64,000 nt of DNA from Chlorophyllum brunneum (taxonomy: Eukaryota > Basidiomycota > Agaricomycetes > Agaricales > Agaricaceae): positions 558,001 to 622,000 of the forward strand of contig OY756141.1 of assembly GCA_963576785.1 (NCBI GenBank), written 5' to 3'. The translations under genes were made by a program, and so were the position numbers. The notes beneath the pieces were generated by a model. That model did no database searches. It saw only the letters and a program-made list of their open reading frames with translations, and was not told the DNA's origin. Positions 21,891 to 33,479 of the stretch are shown here, in pieces (the first letter of the stretch is position 1; each line of letters opens with the position of its first letter).

Positions 21891-22370
21891 TCAAAGAATC
21901 AGAAACAAATTTGAACAAGCACCATTGAGTATACCCACAATCCTTGAAGGGTGGTTCATGATCCTCAGTCCTCTTGAAATCTGAGTATGGACTTGGTTAG
22001 TTTTGTACACCGGGGTAGTGAAGAAACTATTACTCTGGCCTTCCTCCATCATTGCCATTACCTCTTCCCTTTCTGCTCTTGGGTCCACCATGCACCCACC
22101 AGCAGGAGAGGATCTCCCAGAGCCACAGGCAGTATGCCAAGGGGGAATGTTACCATTCTGATCTCTGAGCTTCCAATCTAGGACTTTCTTTAATTCTATT
22201 GTCTTCTCTACAAGTGAACGTGTAAACCCTGGTAAGTTGTTGAATGGGTCGGCAGCAGCATCACCATGATTAGGGAAACAACACTCAAATGTGCGAGCTG
22301 CACCAAGGGCTACCAGGAAAGGATTGATTTCAAACACTGGGTGGAGACGTTGCTTGAATGGGGAGAAGAG

Positions 22371-22942
22371 TGTTGAGGAAACGACTGTAACAATTTGTTT
22401 GCTGGGGGCAGCAGTAAATGCAGTGGGAGAGAACGTAGGGTCTACTCACTGAGATAATAAGCTTCTATCTGATACCTATAGAAAGGTAGTTTGGATAGAC
22501 AGATATTATTGATAAAGCAGTTAGTGTCAGTAGTGTAGAGATCAAAGTCAAGTAAGTCAATACTTGCGTTGTACTCAAAGATATAGGCAATGATGAAGAG
22601 GTTGTTCGATTGAACAAGATGCAGAACTAGGTCCACTACATGTGGTTTATATACATATTGTAACATAGGCAAGTCATACTACATAAAATACTAGCAAAGT
22701 ATAGATTGTTCCTTATGACTCTCTTTTAACTGTGGCGTAGTGCCTGCGGAGTACTGCGGAACATAGTATCTAGTCATTGGTACTATGTAGAATAATCTAT
22801 CAAGTACTTATGACTCTCATCATATACAGAGCAACTCATAGGAAGTTACTACGGAATGAAGTTACTAGAAAGTAACGGATCAGTCTATTATTATCATAAT
22901 GACTTCATAGTCTATTTCTAGAATATGTCCGAAACTTCAACA
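22371..22942 (-). repeat. Solo copia LTR in exon 4 of F1d
   Basis: 572 bp, the minus-strand version of the C1/C2 LTR with TGTTGAGG...TTCAACA on the plus strand. Flanks aagag and aaggg form a 5-bp duplication with one transition. No internal region, so it arose by LTR-LTR recombination. Confidence 0.95.
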
Positions 22943-23427
22943 AAGGGTAGCATACAAGAACAGTTGGGGTTCCCAGGATACTTGTGGAGACTACCATCGT
23001 CGCCCTCAGTATAGTCTATGTTCTTGCCTGTTGCACAATCACGGACAGAGAGCTCCCACTTGCTAAATTTACCAGAGTCCAACACAGCCAATTCGAATGT
23101 TGCATCTTGATAATCAGAGTGCAAGTACTGATTCAGTCAAAGTAGCTTAGATATTAGTGCCAAAACATAACTCATAATACGGAATACCTCTTATATTTAT
23201 ATCACAATATGGATCATGATGCTCATGCTCAAGCACGAGGCGGCGATATTTGTTATTGTCAGCAACCAGTTTGATAACCATTGAGTGTTGCAGAGGAACA
23301 TGTCAGAACAAGGGCTGGATGATCTCCTCCAAAGATGGGGAGGTGCATCCCTTCTTTGACTCATACCACCACTATTGATTTGCAAAACTCGATTTTATGG
23401 TACTAGTCTATACTACAAAGGGATATA

Positions 23428-25617
23428 ATGCCTGTGTTATGTTCAAATCTCTCTCTGAGAGAGCCTATGCCTAATGATAATGGGGATGTCTTTGGGAACA
23501 TTCCACGTGTTCCCTCCTCCTCCATCTTCTCAGCCTCCCCAGCTCTACCCCCACCTGGCATCCTGTTTCCCAGGATGCCCACCTCCGCTCTGCCTGTAAT
23601 CCCTGCCAATCAGACATACAGCCAAACCGTTCCCCCTTTAGTACTCAGCCATAGCCCAAAAACCCCCCCAGGCTCAAATGACCTGTTATCCAGCAACGTG
23701 GACAAGACCATCCACAGAGCATCGAAATGAGTTTGCCCAGAAGGTGACCAATATTTCTCTAGCAATAAAAACTGGGCCAACCAGGTTGAGGAGGAGAAGG
23801 CCAAAGTTGAGGATAGAAATGACTCTGAGGGCAAGGGTGGGCCTGAGGAGTTTTATGATGATGCTGTAAGTAAGGTTGGTAAGATCTCTGAATGGGTTAA
23901 TGCTTGCAGCTCTTATAATATGAGTGGTGACGAGGGTCTGGCCTTTGGTCAGGCATTCACTGAACTGACAGGTACTTTGATGAAGGCAGGATGGCTCAAA
24001 GTCACTGCCGATGAGCAGAAAAATGACCTCCATGGTTGGATAGGGGTAAACTTTGGTAAAATTACTGTCAGAGCTGACAAAACCCCTCTGCCAGACAACT
24101 CTCCTCTCTCCTGTGCAAAGGGCAAAGGCTGCACAGCCTTATCCCTTGCTCCTAACCCTAGGGGCCCCACCCCTAACCCCAAGCCCTTGACCTTGAGGCA
24201 AGAAGATGACACTCACATAGAGGTCATTGAACAAATTATCAGTCTGGGTATCTCTGGTAATAATGATATCACTCATTTGGGTATCTCCGATAATGACATT
24301 CAGATGATCTCTGAGGTGGAATTCAAGGCTGTCTCCCATGCCAAGAAAGATAAGTCCTGAAGGACTTCCCCCAAGGCCAAAAACACCATTGCCAAATCAA
24401 AGGGAGCAAATAAACCTGCACCAAAGGCTTTTCCAGCAGCAGTACTGAAAGGTCCCACTCCAGTGTCCAATTCCAGAGGCTCTTATGCAGCGGCAGCTGC
24501 TAAGCCTAAAAGCACTCCTTTTGTCTCCACTGGATGGGATCCGCTCAAACTCTTAGAGTTTGTGAGCAAGTTCCCGGAATTATCTCATGAGAAAGTTGTG
24601 GTGATGTATAATGCTGCTTTTTCTGCACCCCCCACTGTGAACAAAAAACCTGCCAATAAGCCTGGCACAGTTTGCTCTACTCTCAATGGCCCCTCACATA
24701 AACAGGTCATCATACCACTCCTCACTGGACCCAATGTCACCAACTTTGGATCTATTATCGACTCTCTCAATGCTTGCCTTATCGCTGAGAAATCCAAGAC
24801 AAGAGTCATTGCCACCTTGTAGGGTAAGCTGGGCCTTATAGTCCACATCTTGGAGGTTCTGACTCCTGCTGAGCTTAACATTGTTAGAACATGGCTTAAG
24901 GAAAAGTTTGGAGGGATTACCACAGGTGAAGCATCTCTCCCTCAGTCCAAATTGTTTGTAAAAATCACGGACATAAATTATATCACCCCCCAGGGCACTG
25001 TCCTCACTGAGGCCAATATGGTCTCCAGCATCTGGAGTTCAATCCACTTGGATGCCATCCAATTCACTACACAACCACAAGTGTGTTGCAACTCTAAGCA
25101 CTCTGACACCTGTACAGTGTGGTTTGAGATCTGGGACTCTAAAGTGGGCTCCAACATTACCAAGATTGAGGACAAATTCCTTAACATCTATGGAGGCCTA
25201 TTCCACATTAGGAGGGCCTGCACCAACCCCGGTGTCCCTTTCTGTGCCAAGTGCTGCAGATGGGCCATCCCTTAGTCCAATACCATGCAAGGTTGTTCAC
25301 TTGTGCTCACTGCAAAGGACCCCACTCCACTGCCAACCACCACGCCTTTGTATTTTGTTATAAGGGTAATGAGAAAGCAACCCCTCCTGTTGCTGCCACC
25401 CCCACCAGTTAACTGTGCCCTCACAAGGCATCGTACTCCAATTGTGGTAAAGATCATCTTGCCACAGACAGAAAATGCCAATTTTGGAAACATTGATTCA
25501 ACCACAACTGGAACACCAACAAGGCACTCGAACTTAGAGCCAATAAAGGAGTTCCCCACCCCCCCTCCTCTTCATTCCCAGCTGGTCGAAGCCAAGTGGC
25601 CCCCCCTCAATGAATAA
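23428..25617 (+). pseudogene. LINE ORF1 (gag-like), broken
   Basis: Pieces in shifting frames. The Ala/Pro/Ser-rich N-terminus is followed by DDAVSKVGKISEWVN, by WDPLKLLEFVSKFPELSHEK, and by IRRACTNPGVPFCAKCCRW, after which a frameshift gives HPLVQYHARLFTCAHCKG and ANHHAFVFC. That Cys/His spacing looks like the paired nucleocapsid-type knuckles of fungal LINE ORF1. In-frame stops at 24358 (CGA-to-TGA likely) and 24820 (CAG-to-TAG likely). The RNA-binding role is from family knowledge. Confidence 0.7.
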
Positions 25618-28600
25618 CATACCCAACAATCAAGATAGGCTCCCTCGCTCTCTATTGAACAAATTAAAAGTCTGTTCTCACAATATTGGAAGATTGTATG
25701 AAGTGATGGAGACAGTCCTCACATACAGAGGTAACGTCGACCTCCTCCTCATTCAAGAACCCCCATGGAGATACCTCTGCAACATATCTTCTCCCATCTC
25801 TAATAGCAGTTTGCCTTTCGTAGGGGGTCCAATCCATCTGGACTGGACCCTTATTTCCTACCCAATTATAGCCAAAGAAGTCCTCTAAGTTGGACGCTGG
25901 CAGATTCCTCATCAACTTTGTCCTCGGCCCAAAGGGCCTGGCAGGACAATCAATGAGAACCATCAAACCCTCTCTCATGTCCTCACTTTTACACACAAAT
26001 GACTCAAGTAACTCCGACCCTCCATCAGAAGAGATATTATCAATCATTGAGACCTTATGTGCATTTCTTTATTTGCCAGAGGAGAGGAACTTCTGCTGCT
26101 AAACATTTACAATGACATCTGTAATACTGCACTCCACTTTCTCGAGGAGCATCTCTTCGACCTCCCACCCTTTCTTCTAATGTGCAGTGATATCAACATC
26201 CGATCTAAGAGATGGGAGCCCTCAATGGATCAACATCCTGTGAGTGCAGCCCATCTACTTATAGTCACTGAGGCTCTCAACTTAGAGAGGTCAATTCCAT
26301 CTATTGCCAAACCTACATAATACACTTCGGACCCCAATCACCCTGACATGGTCATCGACCTTCTCTTCACCTTGGGAATGCTTCTGTATACCCCTACTCA
26401 CAGTATCCAGGATGGCGACTGGTACAATTCTGACCATGCCCCCCTTCTTATTTGAATCCCTATTTTCCAAATGAATATTGTCATAGAAAGAATAACGGTT
26501 CCTAAGGGCTCTGAGAAAGAAACTAAATTCCTGACAGATATTACGGAAGGGATAAACAATGAGAACTGGCCAATGAACACTGTGGATGAGCTGGAGAGAG
26601 CTATAGTGGAATTGGGAGTTTTATTTGACAGGTCCTGGAATTGCAGTGCAAAGAAGGTCAAGATCACCACTAGATCCAAGTCCTGGTGGAACAAAGACTG
26701 CTCCAAGGCTCTGGCAGATCACTGTGCAGACCGGAAGAACAAACAAAAGTGGAACATCTTTTGCAAGATGATGTAGTTTACAAAACAAAAGTATTTTGAC
26801 AAGAAGATACAAGAAATTTCAGTCAATAACTGTTGCCCTTGGGATCTCATGCCTTGGAGCAAGGGTAGGGCTCTTCCAGCCACTGAGGCCATTTGTCGCA
26901 ATGGACAGCCCTACCTCATGACAGACAGTTTGTGGACTGCCCTCGACTACTACTACAACTCTGCGCAGGACCAACCATTCAATGCAAACATCTTAGAAGA
27001 ACTGCCCCCACTGATTGGGACAGAGAATAGGACTTGGATCAATTTCTCTCTCTTAAAGATGATGGAGTCACTCAAGGATACTTCAAATTCTTCTGCCCCC
27101 GGCCCAGACCATCTTTTCTGGTCCCATCTCAAACAGATCATTGCTATCAATACCTACACTGACCTTTTCTTGCATATCAGTTGTGTGTACCTGTCACTCG
27201 GGTACTGGCCATCACACTTCAAACAATCGACATCGGTGATTATCCCCAAGTCCAATAAACCTGACTACTCTACCCCAAAGGCATTCTGGCCTATCATTTT
27301 TCTCAACATGCTTGGCAAACTGGTGGAAAAAATGTTGGCCAAGAGACTACAATTTGAAGTAGTGAATTTCAAGGTCCTTCATCTGCATCAACTAGGGGTG
27401 ATCAGACAAAGGTCTACAGAGGACATGGGCCTGTTTTTCACCCACATCATCTGGGGAGCTTGGACAAAGAAGAAGACATCGGTCTTAGCATTTGATGTCA
27501 CCCAATTTTTCCCCTCCCTCAATCACAATCTCCTCACTGATATCCTTACTCAACAAGGTTTCCCCCCTCAAATTGCAGCCTTCTTCAACAACTATCTGAA
27601 GGAACGATGCACCACCTACTCATGGAACAATGAGACTGCCCCCAAGTTTGATGTGGCAGTTGGGGTGGGTCAAGGCTTGGCCCTTAGTCCTATCCTCTCC
27701 ATCCTCTATCTCACTTCTCTCCTCCAGATCTTCAACATTTGTATGGAAGAACACTGCAATAAGTGGGACTTTGATGTCTTATCCTATGTAGATGACAGTA
27801 CTCTCATCACCCAATCCCCCACCCTCGAAAACAATGTCAAGATTCTCCAACATATGTACCATGAAATGGAGCATCTTATGAATGAATTCAGTCTGGTCAT
27901 AGAATACAACAAGTCTAAAGTTTTCCACTTCACCCACAGAAGGCAGGACTCCAATCCCTCCATTGACTTGGGTTCTCCCCTGTTCACAGGTTATACCCCT
28001 CTCAAACCAAAGGCCCATTGGTGATACCTCAGTTTTTACTTTGACAGAACACTATCTTTCAAAGAACACATCCGGTACTATTCCACCAAAGCTATATTGT
28101 CTATTAAGGTGATGCTCGGCAACTCTGTACACAGCCTATCCCCCTGCAACAAGAGACTTCTATATAGATTGTGTGTTGTCCCAGTGGCAACATACAGTTA
28201 CTGACTTTGGTTTCATGATCGATCCTGCACTAAGGGAACTTGTGAAATCCTCAATAAAATGTAATGTAGAGCTGCCCTTTGGATCACTGGGGCATTCCAT
28301 ACCTCTCCCACTGGTAGTGTTGAGTTCCTTGCAAGGCTCATGCCCATCAAACTACATCTCCGCAAGTTGGCCAAATGACAAATGTCAAGAATTCACACTT
28401 TGGACGATGAACATGCACTGGCATGATTGACAAAGGAGTATCACTCTTCCCCCCACTGACTTCACATCAAGAATTTCACGGAGATTCAATGTTATGGATT
28501 TGGCTACTAAGGGCAATCAAAGAGGATGTAACCTCTAGGGTATGGCCTTAATACCTATCTCAGCCAAGTAACTGGATAAGCAAATGTTATCAAACTGTTG

Positions 28601-30822
28601 TTACTTAACCAAGAAATGGGAATCCCGTTTATCTTGTAGCTCTGAGTGATGAGGGCGAGTAGAGAATAAGTAGTTTAGCAATCTTCTATTGATTGACAGC
28701 AACTGTCAACGGAAACTCTTCTTGGGCAATCAAGAAGGCTATCCCTATAGAAGATCAAAGGTTAAGCTTTGACTTCCTAATACAGTCAGCTATTTATACT
28801 ACCTACTTCTTTTTTATAAATACTATGGAGTATGAATAACGAGACTGAAACACATTTTACAATGTGAAACTGATAGATATGAAACTTCAAGGTAAAACAC
28901 TACTAAAGATAAAGATGAAACTGATAAAGATGAAACAGCTAAGCATAGAATGAAGTGAAACTGATGACGGTGAAACAGATGAGTGCTTACTCATCCTCAG
29001 AGATCTCAGATGACAATGATGGAGATTCATTGGAACAGTTACAGTCACAAGACACATAGGACAAAGTAGTAGAAGACGATGACAACAATGGTGGTGATGG
29101 AAAAACTGCATCCATAGGATGGTCGGAGTTGGATGATAGGGATGACGTAGATACAATTGGTTCTTTGGAGAGATAGGACTCGGGTAACTTGACAAAGGCT
29201 CAAGTAGATCGCAATAGCAGATGAGGAGAATCATTACTGTCACTACTGGGTGTAGTGGGTTTGTCATCTGGTGATAAGTCTTTGGGTCACATTTCTATGC
29301 AATAGATTTCATTAGCAATTTGCTGGTAAATGAGTGCTTTGAGCACTGGACCACGAGTATACATGTAGGGGTGGATGTACTGCATAGTTTCTTTGGTGGT
29401 TGGTCATGCTTTCCAACCATTGTTCCAGGTGCCATAGAGGTTGTTCTCAATGGTGCATAAGTAGAGTCCATCGGTGTCGCATATGTGTAAGTATGGTGCA
29501 TATTTCCAGGCTAGTCAAAGTAGAGAGTCGATAATGGCATCATTGGATTGTGGTGGTGGGACAGGTGGTATTGCTTCTGGAAACTTGTCGTAACCTCTGA
29601 CGTAGGTTCAAGGTTCGGACATAACATTCAGAAGAAGAAGACATTTGGAGCTGTGATGGACATTTCCTGCCCTACCCCTGAGACTTGATATATAGAATCT
29701 TTCAACTCTGTTTCTAAGACTCTTTGGCCCAGACATAGGTTACTTGACTGCTTCTCTACTAATGTATCTTTTATAGGATTCAACTGGGACAACCCCCACC
29801 TCTCAAAGACACTTTGGGATGATGTAATAACAAATGCAATGATGGACCCCAAGTCCATCATAATAGGCACAAATAGCTCAGTCTATCCTAATCCCAACCT
29901 GCTCACCAGCCAGTACACAGCTGCAGCCACCATTCAATACCTGGATGGAGGAAGTTCAGCTATGAAGAGGCTCGGAGGAACCATATCCACTGATACCAAA
30001 CTCATCGTGCAGTACCTTGGGATTACCAAAGTTCTCACCACAGATGATTACAATGAAGTCAAACACATCCATGTATTTACTGACTCCCTCATGGCCTCTC
30101 AGCTTCTTCTTGACTGCTTGCTGCACTCTTGTCAATGGCAGTCCATCCTCACCTTGAAGGTGCTCCTGACTTGGTTTCATAAGTCGGACCAACACTACCT
30201 TTCATTTTATCACACTCCATCCAAGTGTAAATACAGGATTTAATGAGCCACCCACAACTGGATTCAAATGGTTGCTTGGCCCAACCAAGGTCGAAATCAC
30301 CGAGTTCCCAACTCCCTTGACTTCTTATGCAAAAAGTCTGCTAAACGCACCATCTACACATGACAAGCCATGCTTGGGTTCAAAACTTACAGCAGTAGTT
30401 CCTTCCTCCACCTCCTGGTGCAAGCAAATGGGGCCTCTGCCTTACCGTTGCACATCAATTCTGGCCCTTGGATACAAGAATGCAGATACCAGCCCCAGCT
30501 CTTCACACAAGCTTGTCGCACCATACTCTGTCATGCTCTAATTGGAGAATACCACCTTAGGTTCTTCCCTAATGAGGATTTATCATGCCACCACTGTGAT
30601 AACCAACTGGTCCAAACCAGGTCACACATCCTCTACCAGTGTCAAAACTTTGATCACTATTATGGCATCAACACTATCAAGAAGTTTGGTAACTTCTTAC
30701 ATTGCAACCCCACTGCATTCAGCTTCCCTCCAGATCCTGATCACCCTCGTATCCATGCTGGTTCAATACCCCTGTTGCATCATTGTCAAGTCTATCAGAG
30801 GTTCAGGTTTGTGCCCACATGA
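25610..30822 (+). pseudogene. LINE ORF2 (endonuclease-RT-RNase H), broken
   Basis: Endonuclease: KVCSHNIGRL and LLLIQEPPWR near the start, then MCSDINIRS, DMVIDLLFT and DWYNSDHAPLL, the signature blocks of EEP nucleases. RT from about 26850: SSAPGPDHLFW, VLAFDVTQFFPSLN, VGVGQGLALSPILS and the catalytic YVDDSTL (27786-27800). RNase H: NSSVYPN and HVFTDSLMASQLLL (~29870-30110). C-terminal CHHCDNQLVQTRSHILYQC, a CCHC motif usual in these LINEs. Many stops and shifts, and the insertion at 28.5-29.6 kb. Confidence 0.85.
28527..29629. other. Foreign insert inside the LINE, possible LTR-type or unclassified element
   Basis: The LINE RT reading stops at about 28526 (..KGNQRG) and coding resumes at about 29630. 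The insert begins TGTAACCTCTAGGG and ends near GGACATAACA. Its first ~330 bp are LTR-like (TG start, tatttatac-type motif near 28790). A purine-rich stretch at 28860-28980 repeats gatgaaac. On the minus strand, 29290-29520 reads YLCTIENNLYGTWNNGWKA and IHPYMYTRGPVLKALI, with 29000-29270 Ser/Pro-rich. No TSD was found, so the boundaries are approximate. Confidence 0.4.
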
Positions 30823-31696
30823 GTCCTTTCTTTCTAACCCCCCTTTTTCCTTATGCTCTCTCAGTTATGAAATTCTATTTCATTTCTCTATCTCCCCCTT
30901 CCTTGCTCATCTACTATTTTAATATAGTTTTCTTCCGAAATCTATCCTTTCCATAGTGCAGGCAATGCCCTTCCACATGCTAGTACCATTCATTGTTCCC
31001 CCTTGTGTCTGCAAGTTGATAGTTTCTTTCTTATCAATTTCTCTCTCTCACTCTCTCTTTTCCCACTGATAAACTTAGGTACCAAACTTTTCTCTAGTGT
31101 ACGCGCTAGATGGTATTGAGTCTTGTGGGGTTAGTTTACTTGTAGTTCACTTTTCTTGCTCCAAACATTCTGTATGTTCTGTCTTTGTATGTATGTACAT
31201 GTGGACTGTGATTGAGCACCACTATATAAATTGATGATTTAAAAAATAAAAATAAAAATAAAAATGGGGAGGAGAGTTGGATCAACTGCATTACATAGTA
31301 GTGGCATATAATAACAAAACAACAGTGTTTACTCACTATTTGCAATATTGGAAGCATGTTCGAATTTAAAATAGCTATCAACAATGATTAATAAGCCTTC
31401 AACATACTTGAGCTGGTAACAACATGTGTCAGGATTTTGTAGCAACCATCAACTACATTACACACAAGATCATGTTTAGTCTCATCCCATTGGCTAGGTT
31501 GCATGAATGTTAATTTCCCCATAGGCTCGACAACACAACAAGAAACAAGGCATGGTTCACTCCCAGGAACACAGTAGGGTGTGTAAGGTGAGAAGCTTGG
31601 GTCCACAACTTTCAGTTTGGCACTAGTAAACAATAACCATGAGAGATTGTACATCTTCTGATCAGCCTCATCATAATAACTTTTGTCATCTGGTAT

Positions 31697-32164
31697 TGGA
31701 GAGAATTGTGAGGTGCATTATAGGAGTGTGGTCAAATGTGGGCTGAGAGCACACTGGTATTAGCTTATAGCATACTGTACAAACAATCACATGACAGACA
31801 TCATGCACTGAATGCCACAATCCATTCCTTTCCATTCTATCCACTAAGCACAAACTTGGCCTTTGAGGACTCCTCATGTGACAATAGTGGAATTGGGGCT
31901 ATATCACAATAGAATCTTCAGAAACAGAATAAGGAACAAATCTTCCAAGGCCAAATATTGGCATAATCCAGATTGCATTCTATTGTTTCTATTGTTGGTC
32001 AATTACCCAGGAGTTGTCATCATAAATAAGCCTGCTATTTGCAATTGTCCAAGCATAACAAAAAGAAATGACACCATAAGCAAGTTCTGTATCTCTTATC
32101 CCCAGTTTAAGATACATAAGGCCCTCCTAGATAATTTGCTTTGAATCCACCAACTTTCTCTATC
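31697..32164. other. Intergenic region upstream of F1d
   Basis: No supported gene. By position it corresponds to the F1a/G head-to-head promoter region at 1376-1587; its continuation lies at 39097-39155, between gypsy D and copia C2, and then at 46525. Confidence 0.4.
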
Positions 32165-32469
32165 TGTTACAATCTTAGTCTACGACTCAGGTAGCAAGTC
32201 TTTGGATAAAGACAAGGAAGTAGAGAAAAGAGAAAGGGATGATACAATTGGTAAAGTGTAAGGAATACATCAAGTATTACTATACTTTATATACTAGTGG
32301 TGAGAGCTAAGAATAAAGGAACAGAGTAAAGGAGTCATAGCAGACAAGTAGAACAAGTCAGTAAGAGTATAGCCTTAAGGAATGAAACAGGGGGTGAGAC
32401 AGGTACATAGGGCTGATGAGTATGACAGGTGCATGATAGGAATGCACTGTCTATCTATAGTTCATAACA
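32165..32469 (-). repeat. 3' LTR of gypsy D
   Basis: 305 bp, TGTTACAATC...TTCATAACA on the plus strand; followed inward by the purine tract complement (atacctccctttt). Confidence 0.95.
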
Positions 32470-32512
32470 ATACCTCCCTTTTTATGTTTATGATCCTATG
32501 AAGTGTCATAGT

Positions 32513-33382
32513 CTACTTGTCTTCTTGTTCCTTGTGTAAGGTGTTGATGAGTTGGTGTTTAGTAAGGCTGATCATCAGAGTTCCTGACTTGCATCGACAT
32601 CCAATCCAGAAGGGGGCGTGGTCTTGTCCTCCTCTAAAGAGGGCGATGGTACAACCTTTGAAGGTAGTGGTATCATTCATTTTGGCTGTGACTAGGTTAT
32701 AGACTATTTCTTTCCAGTAATTGTCATCAAGTTGTCCTCCATCTTTGAGTGTGAGGTATGATTGGGGTGGATTAAATATGATTGGTTTGGTGGGTGGATC
32801 AAACTCCAGGATGTGTATTAAGAGGTGGTCCACTTTGTCTCTCATGTCAGGTTCCATTATTTGTTCAGCTACTAATTTTTCAATTCCTTCCATTCCTTCA
32901 TCTAGCCATTCTTCTTCATCATCTTTGTTGTAGGGTGGTTTGTTGGGTAAGGTATATGAGTCGAGATCTATCAGTCTTTGTATGAGTCTGTAGGTAGGAT
33001 TGTCACTGGAATTGGTGAGGTGATTGAGTCTTTCACCCATCATGACTAGGGTACTTTGGATGCATTGCTTTGCATCAGAGTATACCAATACATTGAGATT
33101 GATGGATGCTTTATCCAATAGTTCTTTCATAAGTTCATGTTTTCTGGTTGACATGGTAGCTGGTAGGGCTCTGGTAGTGGTGACAAGTAGGATACGGCTC
33201 AGGGCTTTGGCTTGGATTTGGAGGTTGTGGATGGTGTGGGTGATGTACATAAGTCCTTTGGTGGTGGTGGTATAGTGTTCAATCTGGTCTTTGGTAGATT
33301 GGGTGTCGAGGAGGTTGTTGAGTTCTTATTCAAACTCTGTGTCATTGGCTGGGAAGGGGATGGGTTTGCATTTGGCATACAT
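32513..33382 (-). pseudogene. Gypsy D ORF3, one stop
   Basis: Homologue of ORF3 of elements A and B. It starts at the ATG at 33382 (MYAKCKPIPFPANDTEFE), then an in-frame TAA, then open to 32513. Conserved with B: FNPPQSYLTLKD, DNYWKEIVYNLV, DHAPFWIGCR. The first half differs strongly from B, and the CHTC zinc-like site of B is not visible. The 245 codons after the stop are free of further breaks, notable in an element whose gag and pol are full of them. Confidence 0.7.
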
Positions 33383-33479
33383 GGTGTGTTGTGGAGATAA
33401 TTGGCGAAGTCTAGGGTGCAGTGGATACAGCATGAGGTATATCAGGTGTAGTGATCTCTTGTAATGTAAGGTTTGTTGT

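Larger units (their letters stand above)
23344..31263 (+). mobile_element. Non-LTR retrotransposon (LINE with EEP endonuclease and RNase H), decayed
   Basis: 7.9 kb, flanked by a 9-bp duplication atggggagg (23335-23343 and 31264-31272) and ending in an A-rich tail of taaaa units (about 31240-31263). Contents in order: ORF1 with zinc-knuckle-like Cys/His clusters, endonuclease, RT, RNase H, C-terminal CCHC. The frames are broken by many stops and shifts. About 1.1 kb of foreign sequence (28527-29629) sits between RT and RNase H. CpG is visibly rare. The layout fits the fungal Tad/Inkcap-like groups; the exact clade is not established. Confidence 0.9.
21990..31696 (-). pseudogene. F1 family gene, copy d, split by a LINE and a solo LTR
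   Basis: Read on the minus strand. Exon 1 is 31466-31696, where the start codon is ATA instead of ATG. Exon 2 is 31337-31412 (76 nt, as in intact copies). Exon 3 begins at 31285 and is cut by the LINE at 31273/23334, continuing to about 23195. Exon 4 runs 22943-23127 and then 21990-22370 on the far side of a solo copia LTR. Exon 4 has a frameshift near its end so the usual stop is missed. Motifs still readable: EPCLVSCC, YQDATFELAVLD, INPFLVALGAARTFE. Confidence 0.85.
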
